Shown: in pieces, positions 32,156-43,895 of the stretch
Layout: every line of letters begins with the position of its first letter
Position numbering within the stretch: the stretch's first letter is position 1
Source: Cordilura impudica
Taxonomy: Eukaryota; Arthropoda; Insecta; Diptera; Scathophagidae
Assembly (NCBI GenBank): GCA_963682025.1
Contig: OY821519.1
Span: forward strand, 5,400,668-5,464,667
DNA: 64,000 bases
Direction: 5' to 3'
Notes under the pieces: model-generated
What the model was told of the DNA's origin: nothing
Seen by the model: the letters and a program-made list of their open reading frames with translations, nothing else
The model's database searches: none
Made by a program: the position numbers and the translations under genes

Positions 32156-33640
32156 CACCAAGTACTATTTTGCTAATTCTTTTTCTTCAATTTCTAAATA
32201 GATTCGATATTTGAATTGTTATAGTTTTGTTAAGACCTAATCGAATTCAGATATTTTAGCAAAGTAAAATTTCTCCTTGCAATCTCATTGCTAATATTCA
32301 ATCGATTTCAGCCGTGGCTATTTGTATATAATTGACTTCCTATTTCCTTCAGCTAGGTTCGCATAAAGACAAAAATATACTACATAACTTTTAAAAATAC
32401 ATAAACATACGTATATCCCAGAAGGGCTCTAATGATTTCGATGTAGTATAAAATTTATTTCGCCTTCAGTTATTCAATATATTTAATTAATTAAAAAAAT
32501 ACAAAATATACTTTTTTGGTTTTTAATTTTGCACTAATAATAAGTCCTAAAAACTAATATAATCAAATATATTTTTTTTTTTTTTGTATTCATTTATCAT
32601 ATTGTGATGAAAGTATGGCTAAATGCAAAATTAAAATCTACTCACTGTTCCCAATAACGATGTGATAATTTTCATACGCCAAAGAAAATTAAAGGGAAAC
32701 GAATGAATATAATGAAATTCACGCTGTGAAATGCTTGTAGCATTTCAACGTTATTCAGCTCTCATGCCTCTTTTTTCACTTTCATTATCTTTGTTGCTAA
32801 GTTGTTAAACAAAAATATGCCAAGAACAAATGTCACCCTTACAATACAACAGCGAAACAAAAGGACTGTTTTTTTTTTTTTTTTTTTTTGAAATATTATC
32901 AACAACAGTGTGAACATGCAGCAGTCAGTAGTAGAAGTGTGAAAGCAAAGGATTCTCACTAATTAAAATAATCTCTTTTTATGAGACCGTCAAACACACG
33001 CACATAAAAAATTTGGTTGGCATATTTAATTTAATTAAATATATTAAAAAAATATAAACAAAACAAGTATCTGTGTCATGTTTGTGCGGCAAATGAAATG
33101 GAACGGAACAATGTTAAAAGAGTCTATAAAGAAAAAATTAGACAAATGAAGCCTAAAAGTAATTTTTCATTATCTAAGGGCCGTTTGTATGGCCACACTA
33201 ATTGTCATGAAAATTCTACGGCAAACATGTGCAAGTAATAATTCGGAAATGAGCTGGAGGATTCTATTAAACTCCTTAAATATCTAATTTATAAGAAAAG
33301 TCAACCTAATAAAACAAAAGGTTGAAATATAAAAATAAAACAAGTAAAAATGGTAAAGGCGGTCTAGGTCGATACATATATCCATGAGCTCCAGAAAAGG
33401 TCATATGTCGAAGCTTCAATATTCAATATTTAAATTCTTGTCAGAGAAAATTTTATATATTTCTGAGGAGAGCAAGTAAAACCAATTTATTGAATTAAAT
33501 TAGATGTCAAATTATTTAGCAATATCTATTAAAAAATAGTCCTAGAAATCAAATATTATTTATGACAGTCATATCAGACATGCGTTTTCTAGTAATATAT
33601 TTTGTTAATTTACTAAGTCAATCAAATGTTGCTACCTGTC
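32156..33640. other. AT-rich DNA between inverted Penelope-like repeats
   Basis: No gene was seen. At 33341-33400 AACAAGTAAAAATGG and GGTCTAGGTCGATA look like a very degraded HINE left end. A run of 20 T lies at 32870-32889. Confidence 0.5.
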
Positions 33641-34010
33641 TTTTCTTCTAAATATATCGACCTTTTTAAATTTATTATGTGTTTTAGAATTTTTCTAATT
33701 GGGCTTTCAAGGTCACTATTTTTAAAAAGTAAATAAAAGATTTTTTATTTCATTTTCATACTCCGGGTATTTTCCAGCATTTTCAGAAATGAATTTTATT
33801 TAATCTGGCAATATTATAGAGAGAGAAATACATAAGCTTTAAAGTTTAAACCAACAACAATTATAAACAACAATAAATATATTACAACTCACAAATATTC
33901 TTTCGCCAATTTTCACATTAGTTTTTTTCAAAAATAAAAAATTTTACACAATAAAAATATATGGCATAAATCACAATTTAATTTTTTTTAATAATATTAT
34001 AATTTTAAAA
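33641..34010 (-). repeat. Inverted copy of the Penelope-like terminal repeat
   Basis: This is the complement of 31850-32155 with many differences. The central CGACGCGT of the hammerhead-like motif is missing (CTCCGGGTATTTTCCAGCAT). Confidence 0.55.
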
Positions 34011-34012
34011 AT

Positions 34013-34798
34013 AACAAGTAAGAAAATTATAGTCGGTCTAGACCGACTATACGATACCCTATACCATGCGTTTAGAAACCCTATCTCTTAGGCCCAACTA
34101 ACTGGACATAGAAAATAAGCAAAAACTAAATTTGAGTGGGATTTTTATTATTATTTTCGGCTGCAGATATGCAAAAGTTCATATCGGATGCTATATCTAT
34201 ATGGGGACTAGGTCCAAAAATGGACCGATCCTGATCATGTTTGGTACAGTCTCTTGTATTTTGCAAAAATATATACAAACAAAATTTGAGAAGAATCTGT
34301 GCAATATTTTTGTTTTTTAATAGATTTAAGAGAAGATCGGGAAGCAGCTCTATATGGGGCCAAAGGTATCATTTTTGGAATACTCATTAATGGATATAAT
34401 GAATATAATATAAACCCAATTTGAGTAAGATCTATATGACAATTTGGATCTTATGGCAATTTATGTCGATTTCATAGGGGTAATTTGTATGGGGGCTAGG
34501 TCTGAACATGAACCGATTCTCACCAGTTTCAATAGCGTTCATCCCATGGCCGATAGAAGCTTATATACCAAATTTCATCAAAATATATTCATATTTGCGA
34601 CCTGCAGTTTGATTACAAGCTTTACATGGACACACAGACGGACGGACGGACGGACGGACATCGCTAAATCGAATCAGATAGTGATTCTGATTCGATCTGT
34701 ATAATTAAAGATGGGTGTAGGTCAAATATTTTTGGTTGTTACAAACAGCAGCACAAAGTCATTATACCCAAACCACATAGTGGTATAGGGTATAAAAA
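34013..34798 (+). mobile_element. CAAG-HINE copy 9
   Basis: Complete plus-strand copy; 5 GGAC units; ends in CATCGCTAAATCGAATCAG after the array, a sequence variant shared with copy 15. It abuts the M-family parent element. Confidence 0.85.
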
Positions 34799-35070
34799 TG
34801 TTACTGTTCTGTGGTTTTCTTGAATCGCATATGTCCATTTTTGTCAGTTTCGAGTTAACGATGACAAATATATAAATTTTTGACGCTCTTTACATGTGTT
34901 AAATTAAAAAAAAATATTCTCCATTTCTGAGTTTTTTCTTTAAATAACGACGTAACTTAAATGTTTATTAAATTAATTTACAGCACTATCGACGTATGTC
35001 AACCTACGTTTGATCGCTGACAAATTATTTTCTCAGAAAACGACACATAGCGACATAAGTTGTTATTAAT

Positions 35071-35882
35071 GAAAAAATATGCAAAATATTCTGCAGTCGA
35101 CGTAGCTAGGGAATATCTGGCTATTTCCTTAACTACCAATCATTACCATTAACTACCAGATGAACTACTAGCAATGCACACGCTTGACGATTTTAACATG
35201 TGGATGGCACTGACGGTAGTCAATTGCCTCCATCTGCATAACCTTTTACTAATGATTTCACTAATCACGTGTGATGTGCGATTTCACTGACACTGCATCT
35301 ATAGCAAAATAGTTAATATATTTGCACTAACTATTTGTATAGTACGATCAGACCGATGTGATCAATGGTCAGCAAAACCTAACTAAGTCAAAATGTACCA
35401 GTTATATCACCAATGATAATTTTTATAATGAAAATACTGCAGAAACTTAAAATTTTGTGATTTTTGTTTATTTAACAAAAAAAAACTTAAAAATTTAAAT
35501 ATTTCATATTCAAACTATAGTTAAAACTTAAAATAAATTCCAGGCATTCCACATAAATTAAAAAATTAAAAAAAAAAATAAATAAGGAAAAGTAGCAGTT
35601 GTTTGTTTTTAAATGTTGTTTTTTTAAGACAGAGTTTACCTTTATCTCCCCTTTTTGCAGCTGAATAGCTTCAGCCGGGCCAGGGAATTTTGCGTTTATT
35701 GGTATGGATTCTGAAAAAGGGATAAATAAATAATCTGGAAATTAAATATTTTATGATATTTTAAATATATGATATTACCTATGAACGCGGAGTATAAATT
35801 TTCCAGTCCTTTGAGATTTTTTTTTTGCCATGGATCCCATCAATATTGTAGGCCATGCCAACATTATTACTAAGTATGTGTT
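35071..35882. other. Non-coding arm of the M-family parent
   Basis: Most of this interval has no gene that I recognise. The minus-strand part near 35700-35880 may hold degraded C-terminal transposase sequence. Confidence 0.4.
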
Positions 35883-36997
35883 TTAAGTATCGACAAACTG
35901 TAAAGTTTCTTTTAGATGGGGTAGATTGTGCACATTAAACGAGACACTAATTGGTCCAAAAATTACATGAAAGCTATCTACAAAAATATTAACGAGATAT
36001 TGAGAAATTTCGATGTTAGATTTGTATTGGTTTGGACAAGAAATCATTCTGTAAGCACAGTGCAATAATCGTAAGATGTAATATACATCTTCATGCACTT
36101 CATCTTTTACAGCAACAATCCCCGTATAACGCAAAAATAGTCTGAACTCGGTGGCTTTCCAGTTTAGAACCTCGTCTAAAGCTCGTGGCTTTCTAACAAA
36201 TTCTTGGATAACATGTTTACGCATTTTTTGTAGTTTTTCTGACATATTTACTATATTTTTATCTGATATTTTAAAATTTGTTTTCTTATTTATACACCTA
36301 AGTCTATTAGGTGCATAGGGTCTAATATTATTTGTGAGATCATTTTCACCTTAAGTTTTTCTAAAGACAATTTTTCATATAAATACATTTTCAAATGGTG
36401 AAATGGATACTTTCTAGATCTAAAATCTTCATCAGAGATCAGTGTGCCTGATGTTGTTGAATATGTCAACACATTGTCTATCTTTTTTGCAACATGAATA
36501 CATTTCATGCAACCATGTCGCGACACATGAGAAGTACTGCCAGCAATATATGCCCTAGCGGGAGCTTCACATATCACGGACCTCAAATTTACCTTTATAT
36601 GTTTGCCTGCTACTTCCATACCGTTTTCCATATAATGAGATAGCTCAAAAACAAATTTATTTAAAAAATCATCACAGCTTTTGGGTTTGCTGTGACCAGC
36701 TAATATACCGATCGGAAATATTGGTTGGCTTTTTAAGTTATTTATTCTAATTCAAATAGGCCAAAGTTGGCTTTTAGAGCTTCTAAATAGAGGCAATCCG
36801 TCAATATTTATGTCAATACTAATAGCCTCAGGAAAATCAATTACTTTAGACAGCTTTTGTGAACTATGCGCCATGCCAAAATGAAAGTATTTACCTCCAC
36901 CAATGCCTTCTATTTCGGGTTTTATGGGGAACTTAAACTCATAAAAAGGTTCCACATAAATATGTTCATCCCTAAGAATTTTTATAAGGTCCTTCAC
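35883..36997 (-). pseudogene. Tnp2/CACTA-like transposase remnant
   Basis: Three fragments lie in order on the minus strand: 36752-36997 with DINIDGLPLFRSSKSQLWPI; 36290-36740 with CEAPARAYI, a GCMKC pair and LDPMHLIDLGV; and 35883-36245 with RKPRALDEVLNWKATEFRLF and HNLPHLKETLQF. The order Asp-Gly...Trp-Pro, a Cys pair, then DxMH matches Tnp2-type (Transposase_21, CACTA-related) proteins as I know them. Breaks between fragments and loss of the N-terminus make it inactive. Other superfamilies with a similar core cannot be ruled out. Confidence 0.6.
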
Positions 36998-37014
36998 ACA
37001 GTTTCTTGACGGTC

Positions 37015-37473
37015 TATGAAATCAACATAAATTGCCATAAGATCCAAATTGTCATATAGATCTTAGGCAAATTGCGTGCGTATGTGTTTATTACATTCAT
37101 TAATCAGTAAGCCTCTTAGTCATAGGCCCCATATAGAGCTACTTCCCGATCTTCACTTAAATCTATCAAAAAACAAAAATATTGCACTGATTCTTCTCAA
37201 ATTTTTTTGTATATATTTTTGCAAAATACAAGAGACTTTACCAAACATGGTCAGGATCGGTCCATTTTTGGGCCTAGTCCCCATATAGATATTGCATCCG
37301 ATATGAACTTTTTCATATCTGCAGCCGAAAAAAATTTATAAAAATCCCACTCAAATTTGGTTTATGCTTATTTTCTATATCCAGTTAGTTGGGCATGAGA
37401 GATAGGGTCTCTATACGCATGGTATAGGGTATCGTATAGTCGGTCTAGACCGACTATAATTTTCTTACTTGTT
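37015..37473 (-). mobile_element. Truncated CAAG-HINE copy 10
   Basis: Only the half with the AACAAGTAAG end is present; it starts abruptly inside the repeat at CTATGAAATCAACATAAATT. There is no GGAC array and no right hairpin. It directly abuts the transposase fragment, so a deletion probably removed both the HINE's other half and the transposase N-terminus. Confidence 0.8.
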
Positions 37474-37481
37474 ATTTCTGT

Positions 37482-38272
37482 TTTTATACCCTATACCAGT
37501 ATGTGGTTTGGGTATAATGACTTTGTGCTGCTGTTTGTAACAACCAAAAATATTTGACCTAGACCCATCTTTAATTATACCGATCGAATCAGAATCACTT
37601 CCTGAGTTGATTTAACAATGTCCGTCCGTCCGTCCGTCCGTCCGTCCGTCTGTGTGTCCATGTAAACTTTGTAATCAAACTGCAGGTCGCAAATATGAAC
37701 ATATTTTGATGAAATTTGGTATATAAACTTTTACCGGCCTTGGGATGAACGCTATTGAAATTCGTGAGAATCGGTCCATGTTCAGACCTAGCCCCATACA
37801 AATTACCCCTATGAAATCGACATAAATTGCCATAAGATCCAAATTGTGATATAGATCTTACTCAAATTGGGTTTGTATGCATTCATTACATCCATCCATG
37901 AGTAGTCCAAAAATGATCCCTTAGGCCGCATATAGAGCTGCTTCCCGATCTTCATTTAAATCTGTTAAAAAACAAAAATATTGCACTGATTCTTCTCAAA
38001 TTTTGTTTGTATATATTTTTGCAAAATACAAGACACTTTACCAAACATGATCAGGATCGGTCCATTTTTGGACCTAGTCCCCATATGGATATAGCATCCG
38101 ATATGAACTTTTTCATATCTGCAGCCAAAAAACTTAATAAAAATCCCACTTAAATTTGATTTTTGCTTATTTTCTATGTCCAATTAGTTGGGCATAAGAG
38201 ATAGGGTTTCGAAACGCATGGTATAGGGTATCGTATAGTCGGTCTAGACCGACTATAATTTTCTTACTTGTT
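37482..38272 (-). mobile_element. CAAG-HINE copy 11
   Basis: Complete minus-strand copy with 7 GTCC units. Only about 8 bases of M-family DNA (ATTTCTGT) separate it from copy 10, so two insertions occurred almost at the same point. Confidence 0.85.
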
Positions 38273-38759
38273 TTTTTTTGTCACTATTATTCTTGATACG
38301 TTGTTATATTCTCATCCCAAGTCCCGTAACTTTTTGTTGACGAACAAAAAATCCATTTTTCAAGCCACAACAACTTATGTCTACATGGGTGGTTGCATTG
38401 CTAGGTTTCTTTTTCAAAGAAAACGACGTTTGTCGACATAAGTTGTTTTATCTGCACACACTTTAAATGTTATTTACATATTGTTTTTTTTTCGTCCTGA
38501 AGATTTTTGACTCAAAATTTTATATAAAGTATTTATTCCCCATATCTACAGGACTGTTAAATAAAAATATCTAAAAACTTTATGTCGAGCCCATAATTTC
38601 GAATATAACTTTTTTTGGCTCCCCTGAACATTTTGATTTTATGACATACGCAGTTATTCTAGAAAACCACAGAGTTGTTTCTTCTTTAATATTACGTATC
38701 ATAGTAGTAGACCAAAACTAATTTATTGCTATGGTGTATACTGCATTAATATTATCTAA

Positions 38760-40147
38760 ATCCTCTCTTTTGTTGACTACATATTTTGATTTTTGTTGAA
38801 TTCGTAGACTTTTCAATATGTAGCGCTTATTTTCGACTCTTTCCATACAATATTCTCACATCATCAGTATCTATATTATGATCATTCTCTATACAATTGA
38901 CTGCAAGTGCAGTTGTTAGTTTACTCCTTTTAATATCTGCTTCGTATACAGCTATCCTCGTCCCCAAGCTTTGTTTTATAAATAGTTCCAATGTAAAGCT
39001 TTCCACACTCTTCGTCTTCCTGGTTGCTTTGGTGTATTTTTTCTATTTTAGTTTTCTTTCTTATAAATATTGCGTTAATTGTTCTGTTTGGTTTGTGTGC
39101 TATTGAAACATTTTCGTTGTTTATTATTTCTTTTACCTGTGAGTTTTCTGTAAGTTTTGGAATAAACGGCAGGCTGTAAAATTGTTTTTTGGTGTTACCA
39201 GATGTGTTATTTCTGTTAATTTCCCCAGTTTGGTTTCTATTTGCTTTTTCAATTAGATTATTAATAATGTTTATTGGATAACTATTTTGGATTAATATTT
39301 CTTTAACATTTCTGATATTTTTGTTTATAAATGTGTCATGGCTTAACTGTATGACTTTTGTAATTAGGTTTGAAGCGGTGTTTATTTTTTGGTTTATTGG
39401 TTGTGTAGAGTGGTAGTTTTTAATTCGTCCCGATGCTATCGGTTTTGTGTACCAGTCAGTTATAAGTTTATTATTTTCCTTGTAGATTTTCATGTCCAAG
39501 TATGGTATGGACTTATTCTCCTCCTTTTCTATTGTAAACTTAATTTTATTAGTATAACTTCTTCATCTTCACTTTTTATGATGGCGAATAAGTCGTCTAC
39601 ATATTTGGTCAGTAGCTTGACTTTTATATTAATGTTTTCCAATTCCTTGATAGTTTCTTCCAAAAAAGCATCCAATACTATGTCGGCAGTAATTGGAGAC
39701 AATAGATTTCCCATTGGCAGGCCATATGTCTGGCTATAAAATATATTCCCGTATATGAAATAATCATTGTCGTTTAAACAACATTTTAGAATGTTTAAAA
39801 ATTGCGACCTAGATATTTTAGCATGGAGTTTTAAAGTGTGCCCATGCTTCATAATGCTGTTAATGGCTAAATGAATAGGTAAGTTCGTAAATAATGATAC
39901 CACGTCGAATGATACTAGAATCTCGTCTTCATCCAAAGATACATTATCTAATCGTTTTTTTAATACCAGTGAGTTTTCTATGTTGTATTTTTCCATTATA
40001 ATGTTTTTTAAAATATTTCCAATGTATTTCGAAAGATTATAACATGGAACTTCTACAGATGATCAAATTGGGCATAGTGTCATGTTTACTTTGTGTATTT
40101 TGAGAAGTCAATATAGTCGTGGTGCTGTTGCTGCATTTGAAGTTAGT
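38760..40147 (-). pseudogene. Penelope RT and GIY-YIG endonuclease part
   Basis: Just inside the piggyBac insertion are broken words (LLKIHKVN, VEVPCYNLSKYI), a Penelope RT signature. The 155-codon frame 39529-39996 has SFDVVSLFTNLPI, YGLPMGNLLSPI and YVDDLFAI, the catalytic box. After a frameshift the frame 38930-39499 has LDMKIYKENN-like sequence, SGRIKNYHSTQP, then CGKLYIG from the GIY-YIG nuclease. Further broken GIY-YIG sequence (TTALAVNCIE) continues to about 38760 with a stop. Function was target cleavage and reverse transcription; now dead. Confidence 0.85.
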
Positions 40148-40151
40148 TTAA

Positions 40152-42136
40152 CCCTACGGTCCATTGACACGCTATTGACACGCCAATGGAAATTGAGCAA
40201 GATGTATTAGAAGATGAAAGTGACAATTAAACTGATATGGTTGAAGAAAATGCACCAATATCAAGAACAACAGAAAGTATGATTGCACGTGATGGTACCC
40301 AATGGCATCCAAGACCACCTGTTTGTCAACAAATAAGGAGTCACAACATCATTAGAACTCGCAGTGGTCCATTACGAATGACGGAAAGTATGACTGGTTT
40401 GCAATGCTTCAAGAGTTATTTTACAATAGAAATGGTCCATATAATCGTGCGTCATACCAACAAAAAGGACAATTCAACTTATGATGCCTACAATGCAGCA
40501 AACCCAACAAAGCGTCAATTGAAGTGGAGGGATACGACAGTGGCAGAAATATACGCATTCATTGGAATTCTGATAATGGCAGGCGCAAATCATTCCAATG
40601 ATGAAAATGCAAGGGACTTATGGACGCAATTGTCTCATCCTCTATTCCGCGCAACAATGGGAATAAACCGCTTCTGGGATTTTATTCGTTTTATACTTTT
40701 TGATGACGCGCGACCAAGAAACGAGAGGCAGCGCACAGACAAAACTGCTCCAATGCGAGATGTTTGGATAATGTTGAACGCCAATCTCGCAAAATATTAT
40801 GTGCCTATAGAAAATTTAACAGTCGATGAACAATTGTATCCGTACCGCGGCAGAACGAAATTTACCCAGTATATTCCATCGAAGCCTGCGAAATACGCTA
40901 TCAAGGTATGCTGGATATGCGATGCTAAAAATTCATATCCTCATCATGGCCAAATATTTACTGGCAAACAAGATAGGGGTCGCGAAATTGGTGTAGGCGA
41001 AAGAGTAGTCAGAGATTTGGTTGGGCCATACCACGGTAGAGGACGTAATATCACCATGGACAACTTTTTTACGACACTGCCACTTGCAAAGCAGCTGATA
41101 TCCATCAAACTTAGCATTGTCGGAACACTGCGGCGAAACAAAGCCTATATACCAACAGAAATGAAAGACGATAAGAGGTGGACCATTGGGACAAGCAAAT
41201 TTGGTTTCCACGAGAAGGTGACTATGGTTACATACAAACAGAGGAAAACAAATTCCGTAATAATGTTGCCGACTATGCATGATGATGTAACTGTAGAAGA
41301 AAACGGCAAACCAGAAATCGTGGCCTTTGTCGTTTTTCTACAATATGCTCGTTGTTAGTGCTTTCGCGGCATACACTATATTTTGTGAGAATAGCACAAC
41401 TGTTCCATATCAAACAACACGGAGAAAGTGCTTTTTGCGTAAACTTGCTGAAGATTTGTGTGTGCCAATAATAGAAGAAATAGTAACCAATCGCCAAGTA
41501 ACGCGCCACATTTCCACCAAAACAGCAATTGAGAGCTTCTTGGGAAGACCAGTGGAGACGGTAACCTATACCGTGCAACCATCTACTTCTACGGCCGCTT
41601 CTACTGATGGCAGGAAGCCAATAACAAAAAGCTTCTTTGCCAGATATAAGGAAAAGAAAGACGAGAAAAATCTGCAGCGTTAGCAAGAAACCAGTTTGCG
41701 ATCAACATACTAAAACAATATCAAAATGTTTTCCATGTTTCAACAATGACTCAACATAAGAATCAAATATTAAAAATAAGTTAAAGTAAATAAAAGATAA
41801 ATAATTCAACTAAGAAACAATTACATTTCATATTTTACACATCAATAAACATTATGAAACAAAATAAAAAATAAAAAAAACTTTTTTCTTTGAAATATAA
41901 AGTAATTTGCACTAAGGTACCCGGGTACCCTGGTCATGGACCCCTGTATGCAAAAGCATTTAACTCATTTTTTGGTTAATATATTTAGCCAAATTTTATA
42001 AACTTTTTTCTAGTCTCTAATTTTAGCCGAAATGTCTGATGATCCGGAGTTTCATGTTGATATCGTCAATATTATAGGAACAGTAGCACTTCAAAGCTCA
42101 AATTGTTACCCGGGTACCCGGTTATGGACCGTAGGG
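40152..42136 (+). mobile_element. piggyBac-like transposon
   Basis: TTAA flanks both ends (40148-40151 and 42137-42140). The termini are inverted: CCCTACGGTCCAT at the left and its complement at the right. Near the right end TACCCGGGTACCC occurs twice (about 41918 and 42105) followed by GGTYATGGACC. Total length is 1,985 bp. It carries one broken transposase gene and lies inside the Penelope-like element. Confidence 0.92.
40186..41683 (+). pseudogene. piggyBac-like transposase, internally deleted
   Basis: The likely original start is ATG 40186, but an in-frame TAA lies at 40228-40230, and translation could resume at ATG 40237 for 373 codons. Visible motifs are LTVDEQLYPYRGR (first catalytic Asp, near residue 197 of the downstream frame), KYAIKVCWICDA, and NITMDNFFTT (second Asp, near 273). 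The segment after KPEIV, which in the family holds the third Asp (YN.TKGGVD), is missing. Coding resumes in another frame with FFYNMLVVSAF and ends QR at 41680. So it has a stop, a deletion and a frameshift. It is a cut-and-paste transposase fossil. Confidence 0.88.
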
Positions 42137-42140
42137 TTAA

Positions 42141-42765
42141 ATTTTTCATATCTCGTTATGTACTCTTGTTTATATAATTTATTATTTTGATTTTTATTTT
42201 AGTTTTGTAATTTTTGCGTTGAGTCTACTCTAATAGTTTTATATGTGTTTTTATCCTCCAATAACTTTTCCATTCCTTTATTATAATCATTTCTGTGCAT
42301 AATAATCGTCTCGTTTCCCTTGTCAGATTTTATGATGACAATTTCTTCCTAATATATTTTAAGAAAAGCTTTCGTGCTTTCATATATTCTGAGAATAAAT
42401 TTATCTTTTTTGTTATTTTTTTATTGTTCTCTTATGAGTTAAGATACGATTAGCAATTTTTGTGCTAACCACATCTTTTTCCCTATCTTCCGGTAATGTT
42501 TGGACCCATTGTTCAATATCAGCTATCAAATTAATGGTTGAGAAGTTCTTGGTATTTACTGGGAGCGCAAATTTTTAACCAAGGGAGAGGAGCCACTTAC
42601 TTTCCTCTGTGAAAACTACATTTGTTTTATTAACAAACCACGACGGGTTAAACCTAAGATTAAATTTTTCTAATTGTCTTCTTTCTAAATTTTGAATCTT
42701 GGATGAATGCGTCTGTTTGTCCGATAATATAATACTTTTATATCTACTACCTTGCCTTTTCATAA
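42141..42765 (-). pseudogene. Penelope-like N-terminal region
   Basis: Minus-strand words include NPSWFVNKTN, FTEESKWLLSLG, an in-frame stop, then KFALPVNTKNF, IEQWVQTLPEDR, and nearer the piggyBac IIKSDKGNETIIMHRNDY. These are the conserved N-terminal and RT-start blocks of Penelope proteins. It continues across the piggyBac into 40147. Confidence 0.75.
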
Positions 42766-42920
42766 AGTTGTCAAATTTTTCATGGTTCAGGATTGATATA
42801 AGTATTCGCTTGTTATTACTTATTTCCTTTTTTATATCCTTGAGGATGATATTCGTTTCCTTTATTTCTAAATTTAAAATTTTACTGCGAAATTTATGTC
42901 ATTATAAAGCATTCTAGCAA

Positions 42921-43895
42921 TAGCCCTCCTTGAAATATAATAATAACATTCAAAAATAGACACCCGCATCGGATTTTTTATTTTTTTTTATATCAACTTC
43001 ATAAACTGAAGGAAAATATCTTCAAATTTCTTTTAATATTTCCAAAACAGATTTTTTGTAAAAACAAAAATGTTCCAAAATTACGTCTTTGCTATTTTAA
43101 ACTTAACCTACCCCTTTATGTAGTTCTTTGTCACATTCAATTTTACAAGTACACAACTTACTAAGAAATTGTTTTATTTTTAAACACACATTTTATCTCT
43201 GATATTATATAGAAATAAATCCCTTGATAGTTTGGATATCTCGAACAATCTTGTGTTGACTTAATTCTAAAAACAAAAGAAGTGAAACATTAAAATGTAT
43301 GCAAAAATCTTTATTTTATAAATTAAACAAAGACTCCCATGGTAAATAGAATTCAAACTTATACGAAACTCAGAGGATATGCTGGCTGTATAAGAGGAAA
43401 CCAAACCAATGAACAAACATTACGGCACAATTATTATGGGTTGGTTAACAAAAAACCAACAATGGACAGTAATTGGAAACCGAGAAAAAAATATATGGCA
43501 AAATAATTAAGGCAATACGATTTTAGTATAAATTAACAAAGTGTGTGAGAATATTAGGGTAGTTCAATATAGCGATTGTTTAAATTTAATTACCGTTCTA
43601 AGCATGACTCAAAATTCAAGCAAGATTTGAATTTACCGCCAGTTTTGCAGAAAAGTGTTGGCATCTGAAAAAATATTGAGCATTGTATAATAGAACAATA
43701 TAGATATTTATATTGTTGAAAAATATTTCTAAAGTAATAAAAGTTCGACAGCCGCAATTGCTACAAAATGTACGAGGAATATTGTTTTATCTTCAACAAC
43801 TTTGAAGAGATCAATATAAAAATTCTGGCTGAACGGTGATACCAAATGCACTAGTGGTCCAAAAAGGAGCTATTATAAATACAGAAGTAGGTCAC
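42921..43895. other. AT-rich DNA, no gene recognised
   Basis: No feature was seen between the Penelope remnant and the satellite. Confidence 0.5.

Larger units (their letters stand above)
34809..38672 (-). mobile_element. M-family parent element with Tnp2-like transposase remnant
   Basis: The left arm (34809-35070, CTGTGGTTTTCTTGAATC...) and right arm (38273-38672, ending CCAGTTATT-type...AACCACAG) match the two halves of the shorter elements M1 and M2. Between the arms lie a CACTA/Tnp2-like transposase remnant and two HINE insertions. Without the HINEs it is about 2.6 kb. This arrangement makes it the likely coding ancestor, or a less deleted relative, of M1 and M2. The transposase N-terminus is cut by HINE copy 10. 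Confidence 0.65.
38700..42920 (-). mobile_element. Penelope-like element, split by a piggyBac-like element
   Basis: On the minus strand, N-terminal, RT and GIY-YIG regions occur in the right order from about 42765 down to 38760, with the piggyBac-like element 40152-42136 inserted at TTAA in the middle. Exact ends are not visible. Several stops and shifts make it inactive. Penelope-like elements are retroelements that encode RT plus a GIY-YIG nuclease. Confidence 0.8.

Noticed and set aside
40933..41686. Minus-strand frames of 115 and 137 codons across the piggyBac transposase
   Set aside because: They are shadows of the plus-strand transposase, which matches piggyBac motifs.
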